Assembly (NCBI GenBank): GCA_005880805.1
Contig: VBFZ01000077.1
Coordinates: 1 to 10,056 of the forward strand
Origin: Chloroflexota bacterium
GTDB lineage: Bacteria; Chloroflexota; Limnocylindria; Limnocylindrales; CSP1-4
Direction: 5' to 3'
Length of the DNA stretch: 10,056 nucleotides
How positions within the stretch are numbered: position 1 is the stretch's first letter; the number at the start of each line of letters is the position of its first letter. Shown piece after piece: positions 7,321-10,056 of this stretch. Under the pieces are notes generated by a model. The model was not told the DNA's origin, did no database searches, and saw only the letters and a program-made list of their open reading frames with translations. The translations under genes were made by a program, and so were the position numbers.

Positions 7321-7324
7321 CCCT
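7316..7324 (+). promoter_or_regulatory. Extended -10-like element before the cupin-like fragment
   Basis: TGCTACCCT reads as an extended -10 (TGN followed by TANNNT). A transcript from it would begin near 7331 and include the Shine-Dalgarno sequence of the 7349 ORF. It overlaps the opposing -10 of the dehydrogenase gene. Confidence 0.33.
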
Positions 7325-7334
7325 GCCGCCCCAC

Positions 7335-7342
7335 GGAGGAGG
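7335..7342 (+). promoter_or_regulatory. Strong ribosome binding site GGAGGAGG
   Basis: GGAGGAGG lies six bases before TTG 7349. It is the strongest Shine-Dalgarno sequence in the window and the main reason to accept the small ORF that follows. Confidence 0.55.
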
Positions 7343-7348
7343 ACCCGA

Positions 7349-7456
7349 TTGAACTCGTTCGAGATCGACCGGCTGAGGCTGGAGCGCGAGGCGACCGGGC
7401 GCGCATACCTCGAGTTCCTGCGGGAGGCGGCGACGCGGGAGAACGCTACGCGCTGA
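7349..7456 (+). CDS. 35-residue ORF resembling the N-terminus of a cupin protein, probably truncated
   Basis: A TTG start at 7349 follows a strong Shine-Dalgarno sequence and opens a 35-residue ORF, MNSFEIDRLRLEREATGRAY followed by LEFLREAATRENATR. The segment DRLRLEREATGRAYLEFLRE resembles the start of small single-domain cupins, where a similar helix and YxEFLR lead into the beta-barrel. Here the frame stops at 7456 before any barrel strand, and the sequence beyond it is the antisense of the DUF72 gene. The ORF overlaps the DUF72 3' end by 11 bases. It is either a remnant left when a deletion or insertion joined the cupin start to DUF72, or a genuine charged, helical small protein. It has a plausible promoter (7316-7324). 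Cupin resemblance is from memory of the family, with no alignment run. Confidence 0.5.
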   Translation: MNSFEIDRLRLEREATGRAYLEFLREAATRENATR

Positions 7457-8189
7457 CGGACCGACCCTGCGTCGCCAGCACCCGATCGCGCAGCTGCAGC
7501 GCGAAGCCCGGGGTCCTGCCGGTCTCGTCGTGGCGGAAGAACACGAAGGCGTCAAGGCCTCCGTCCAGGAAGGGTGCGATCCGATTGGACCAGCCTTCGA
7601 TCTCGGCCTCCTCGTAGGTCTCGCGACGCAGGCGCAGGTACAGGAACGGCCCGGTCACGATGATCGGCGGCACGGCTTCGCTCTCCGGCAGCTCAGTCGT
7701 ACAGAGTGCGGCCCGGGCCGAGCGAAGGAGCTCGAACGTCTCGTCGACGTGCCAGGAGGGATCCTGGAACTCCATGACGAGCGGCAGGTCGCGCGGCCAC
7801 CAGGCCAGCAGGTGCCCGAGCCGCTCGTCGTCCCGAGCCACGTTTGCCGGCACCCGGTAGAGGACGGCGCCGAGCCGCTCGCCGAAGAGCCGGTAGGGAG
7901 GAGTCAGCCAGGCGACCGATCCCTGCGGGTCGGCGAGCAGCGCGCGCATCGAGCCGCCCTTCTGCGCCTTGACGGCGAAGCGGAAGTCGCGCGGCGTCGC
8001 GGCCAGCCAGGTCGCGACCTTCGACTCGGTCGGCTGCTGGTAGAAGGTGTTGTTCAGCTCGCACGCGGAGAGCTGCTTCGCGTAGTGGTCGAGGAAGCCG
8101 GACGGCCGCAGGTCGGGCGGGTAGAAGTGCGGTGACCAACCCGGGTAGGCGAAGCCACTCGTCCCGACGTAGAGATTCCCGGCCACCAT
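7446..8189 (-). CDS. DUF72 (YecE-like) family protein
   Basis: A cytoplasmic TIM-barrel-like protein of about 247 residues; the biochemical role of the family is not established. Typical motifs run in order: LYVGTSGFAYPGW at the N-terminus, FLDHYAKQLSACELNNTFYQQP, FRFAVKAQKG, LGAVLYRVPAN, PLVMEFQDPSWH, FLYLRLR, and FVFFRHDETG at the C-terminus in place of the more common YFNND. The length matches the family (about 240-260), so the gene is intact. I chose ATG 8189. GTG 8186 is an equally good start because it lies exactly six bases after TATCCT, as at other genes here; the upstream start at 8216 would add nine poorly conserved residues and lie before the promoter. It is divergent from the PLP-enzyme gene with only 20 bases between the starts, and convergent with the cupin-like fragment. 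Confidence 0.92.
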   Translation of the reverse strand: MVAGNLYVGTSGFAYPGWSPHFYPPDLRPSGFLDHYAKQLSACELNNTFYQQPTESKVATWLAATPRDFRFAVKAQKGGSMRALLADPQGSVAWLTPPYRLFGERLGAVLYRVPANVARDDERLGHLLAWWPRDLPLVMEFQDPSWHVDETFELLRSARAALCTTELPESEAVPPIIVTGPFLYLRLRRETYEEAEIEGWSNRIAPFLDGGLDAFVFFRHDETGRTPGFALQLRDRVLATQGRSVSA

Positions 8190-8192
8190 GGC

Positions 8193-8198
8193 AGGATA
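8193..8198 (-). promoter_or_regulatory. -10-like element of the DUF72 gene
   Basis: TATCCT on the minus strand is three bases before ATG 8189 and six before GTG 8186. Its TA (8197-8198) is shared with the weaker plus-strand TACGTC (8197-8202), which ends seven bases before ATG 8210. The two genes therefore appear to share one bidirectional promoter core. Confidence 0.4.
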
Positions 8199-8209
8199 CG
8201 TCGACGCCC

Positions 8210-9535
8210 ATGCCACTCAGCGATTCGCTCGTCACCGCCCTGCGTTCCGAGTTCCCGGCCCTCGATCGGGCGGACGACGACCGGGCCGACGACGATCGGC
8301 CGACCGTCTTCTTCGACGGGCCCGGCGGCACGCAGGTGCCCCGGCGCGTGATCGACGCCGTGGAGCGCTACTACCTCACCTCGAACGCCAATTCGGGCGG
8401 CGCGTTCGCCGCCAGCGAGCGCAGCGACGCGATGGTGGCCGAAGCCCGCGCGGCGGCGGCCGATTTCCTGGGCGCCGGGAGTCCCGACGAGATCAAGTTC
8501 GGCGCGAACATGACGACCCTGACATTCCACCTCAGCCGCTCGATCGGGGCGACGCTGCGGCCGGGCGACGAGATCCTGGTCACCGGGCTCGACCACGACG
8601 CCAACGTGTCTCCCTGGCGCGCGATCGCCGACGACCGCGGACTAATACTCCGGACCGTCGATGTCCAGGTCGAGGACTGCACGCTCGACCTCGCGGACTT
8701 CGAGGCCAAGGTCACCGACCGAACGAAGCTGGTCGCCTTCGGCTGGGCATCGAATGCCGTCGGCACGATCAACCCCGTCCGGGATCTCGTCCGTCGCGCC
8801 CACGCGGCCGGCGCGCTCACGTACGTCGATGCCGTCCACTACGCACCCCACGGGCCGATCGACGTCGCCGCGCTGGAAACCGACTTCCTGGTGTGCTCCG
8901 CCTACAAGTTCTTCGGGCCGCACGCCGGGATCCTGTACGGACGCTCCGAGGTTCTCGACCGCCTGCCGGCCTACAAGGTCCGGCCGGCCCACGACCGGTT
9001 CGAGACGGGCACGCCCAACTTCGAAGGCATCGCCGGCGCCGCCGGGACGATCGACTACCTCGCCTCGATCGGGTTGCAGGTCGCGACCGACGTTGTCGGC
9101 GGCGTGGCGGGCGGCGATGGGGCGACTCCTTCCGGCCGGCGAGCGGCGCTCCTGTCGGGCATGCATGCCATCCGCGAGTACGAGATGAGCCTCTACCGCC
9201 GGCTCCACGACGGACTCGTGGCGCTTCCGGGCGTTCGGATCTGGGGCATCGCCGATCCCGGACGGTTCGACGAGCGAACGCCGACCGCCGCCATCACGCT
9301 GGACGGATTCGCCCCGCGGGAGGCTGCCCGGCTCCTCGGCGACCAGGGCATCGCCGTCTGGGACGGTGACTTTTACGCCCAGGGCCTGATCGAGCGGCTC
9401 GGGCTCGCCGACAGCGGTGGCCTGCTCCGGATCGGCCTGGTCCACTACAACACCGCCGCTGAGGTCGACCGCCTGCTCGAGGCGCTCGCCGCGATCGTCG
9501 AACGTCATCCGTCGGTGGCCGATGCCCGAGGCTGA
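8210..9535 (+). CDS. Cysteine-desulfurase-like PLP enzyme (class V aminotransferase, VC1184-like)
   Basis: A fold-type I PLP enzyme of 441 residues, closest to the cysteine-desulfurase-like TIGR01976/VC1184 group. PLP contacts are visible: Lys233 in VCSAYKFFGPHAG forms the Schiff base, His129 in GLDHDANVSPW stacks on the ring, and Asp207 with His210 in YVDAVHYAPHG bind the pyridine side. The segment WASNAVGTINPV is the usual SxxNxxG turn. The only cysteines are Cys157 and Cys229; none lies in the C-terminal region (GIAVWDGDFYAQGLIERLGL) where SufS/IscS-type enzymes carry the catalytic cysteine. Persulfide transfer is therefore unlikely, and a lyase, epimerase or other PLP reaction is possible. 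The start at ATG 8210 follows the -10-like TACGTC; a longer frame from 8132 runs antisense through DUF72 and is unlikely. A duplicated RADDD lies at 20-29. The 3' end overlaps the next gene by 14 bases. Confidence 0.92.
   Translation: MPLSDSLVTALRSEFPALDRADDDRADDDRPTVFFDGPGGTQVPRRVIDAVERYYLTSNANSGGAFAASERSDAMVAEARAAAADFLGAGSPDEIKFGANMTTLTFHLSRSIGATLRPGDEILVTGLDHDANVSPWRAIADDRGLILRTVDVQVEDCTLDLADFEAKVTDRTKLVAFGWASNAVGTINPVRDLVRRAHAAGALTYVDAVHYAPHGPIDVAALETDFLVCSAYKFFGPHAGILYGRSEVLDRLPAYKVRPAHDRFETGTPNFEGIAGAAGTIDYLASIGLQVATDVVGGVAGGDGATPSGRRAALLSGMHAIREYEMSLYRRLHDGLVALPGVRIWGIADPGRFDERTPTAAITLDGFAPREAARLLGDQGIAVWDGDFYAQGLIERLGLADSGGLLRIGLVHYNTAAEVDRLLEALAAIVERHPSVADARG
8267..8296 (+). repeat. 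15-bp tandem duplication encoding RADDD twice
   Basis: Two 15-base units differing at two third-codon positions encode RADDD-RADDD in a charged linker between the N-terminal helix and the first strand of the PLP enzyme. The frame is kept. The silent differences mean it is not a very recent duplication. Confidence 0.6.
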
Positions 9536-10056
9536 AGCCGTCGCCCTCCGCGCGCCGGGCGCCGGCGGGTTCGGAGCCCAGAGCATGGTCGCGCCGCTTC
9601 GCGAGGTGCTGGTCAAGCGTCCCGGGCCGGCCTTCGGTCGCGCCTTCGATGACCCTCGCCATGGCTACCGGCACCCGGTCGATCTCGGGCGCGCGCAGCG
9701 CGAGCACGACGCGTTCGTCGAGCTGCTGGTCGGGCTCGGGGTCACCGTCCACAACCTGGAGACCGAGACCGACAGCCCCGACCTCATCTACCTGTTCGAC
9801 CCGCTGCTGGTGAGCGACCGCGGCGCGATCGTCCTGCGCCCGGGCAAGACGAGCCGACTGGGCGAGGAGACCCTCGTCGAAGCCTGGATGGAGGCTGCGG
9901 GGATCCCGACCATCGGTCGAATCGAACCGCCGGGCACGATCGAGGGCGGCGATACATTCTGGCTGCGGCCGGACCTCCTGTGCATCGGTCGCTCGCTGCG
10001 GACGAACGAGAACGGGGCCCGCCAGCTCGCGGCGCTCTTCGGTGGGGACGCGCGGA
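9522..10056 (+). CDS. DDAH / arginine-deiminase-family amidinohydrolase, cut by the window edge
   Basis: A guanidino-modifying enzyme of the pentein superfamily, related to dimethylarginine dimethylaminohydrolase and arginine deiminase. These use a Cys-His-Glu/Asp site to hydrolyse methylated arginines or arginine to citrulline. The visible 178 residues contain VAPLREVLVKRPG, then SPDLIYLFDPLLVSDRGAIV with substrate-binding Asp87, LRPGKTSRLGEE, and GTIEGGDTFWL with Glu141 and Asp144 in the conserved ExGD motif, followed by CIGRSLRTNENG. The catalytic cysteine and much of the C-terminus are beyond the edge. ATG 9522 lies inside the PLP-enzyme gene, giving a 14-base overlap and probable translational coupling; an in-frame ATG at 9585 (MVAPLREV) is a possible shorter start. 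The pairing suggests a joint role in amino-acid or guanidino-compound catabolism, but the substrate is not known. Confidence 0.9.
   Translation, partial: MPEAEAVALRAPGAGGFGAQSMVAPLREVLVKRPGPAFGRAFDDPRHGYRHPVDLGRAQREHDAFVELLVGLGVTVHNLETETDSPDLIYLFDPLLVSDRGAIVLRPGKTSRLGEETLVEAWMEAAGIPTIGRIEPPGTIEGGDTFWLRPDLLCIGRSLRTNENGARQLAALFGGDAR

Noticed and set aside
8132..8209. N-terminal extension of the PLP enzyme from GTG 8132
   Set aside because: The 26 extra residues are antisense to the conserved DUF72 N-terminus, are Arg/Ser-rich, and would start before the likely promoter.
1..10056. CRISPR arrays, tRNA genes, insertion sequences, long inverted repeats, prophage or defence genes
   Set aside because: I looked on both strands and saw no repeat-spacer periodicity, cloverleaf-like conserved arms, transposase motifs or terminal repeats. 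A dedicated scan could still find subtle cases.

Overview
The window is about 10 kb of very GC-rich bacterial chromosome, densely packed with ordinary metabolic genes and short intergenic gaps. No stretch over 300 bases lacks a gene. I see no rRNA, tRNA, CRISPR array, insertion sequence or phage gene. The gene content and style (homodimeric AceE, DUF2255, SRPBCC protein with an N-terminal membrane anchor, lone FTR1, anchored Asd-like PQQ dehydrogenase, frequent GTG starts) fit a high-GC Chloroflexota or actinobacterial lineage, perhaps a Limnocylindria-like soil or freshwater bacterium. That placement is an inference from recognised family members, not a measured phylogeny.

Layout. Positions 1-1839 (minus strand) form one operon read right to left: nicotinamidase, then a membrane-anchored SRPBCC protein whose start overlaps the nicotinamidase stop (ATGA), then a 5'-3' exonuclease running off the left edge. 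The last two genes both appear to be broken by frame changes. Divergent from this, 1917-4972 (plus) carries a DUF2255 split-barrel-like protein and, five bases later, a complete pyruvate dehydrogenase E1 (aceE). 5080-5976 (plus) is an FTR1/EfeU-type iron permease with its own good promoter. It converges on 5992-7308 (minus), an exported or anchored PQQ-dependent sugar dehydrogenase.

From the dehydrogenase promoter a short plus-strand ORF (7349-7456) leads away. It resembles only the N-terminus of cupin proteins and stops inside the 3' end of a convergent DUF72 gene (7446-8189, minus). Divergent from DUF72 is a cysteine-desulfurase-like PLP enzyme (8210-9535, plus) that lacks the catalytic cysteine. 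It overlaps by 14 bases a DDAH/arginine-deiminase-family gene that runs off the right edge.

How things fit together. The only clear functional units are the minus-strand nicotinamidase operon, the DUF2255-aceE pair and the PLP enzyme-DDAH pair; the rest are single genes. The most informative non-coding pattern is at gene starts: at five genes a -10-like TANNNT lies exactly six bases before a start codon with no convincing Shine-Dalgarno sequence, which suggests leaderless transcripts. At two divergent junctions the two opposing -10-like hexamers share their TA. I do not see a clearly novel multi-gene system. The best leads are the two lesions in one operon, the leaderless and bidirectional promoter pattern, a direct repeat over the iron-permease promoter, and the cupin fragment.
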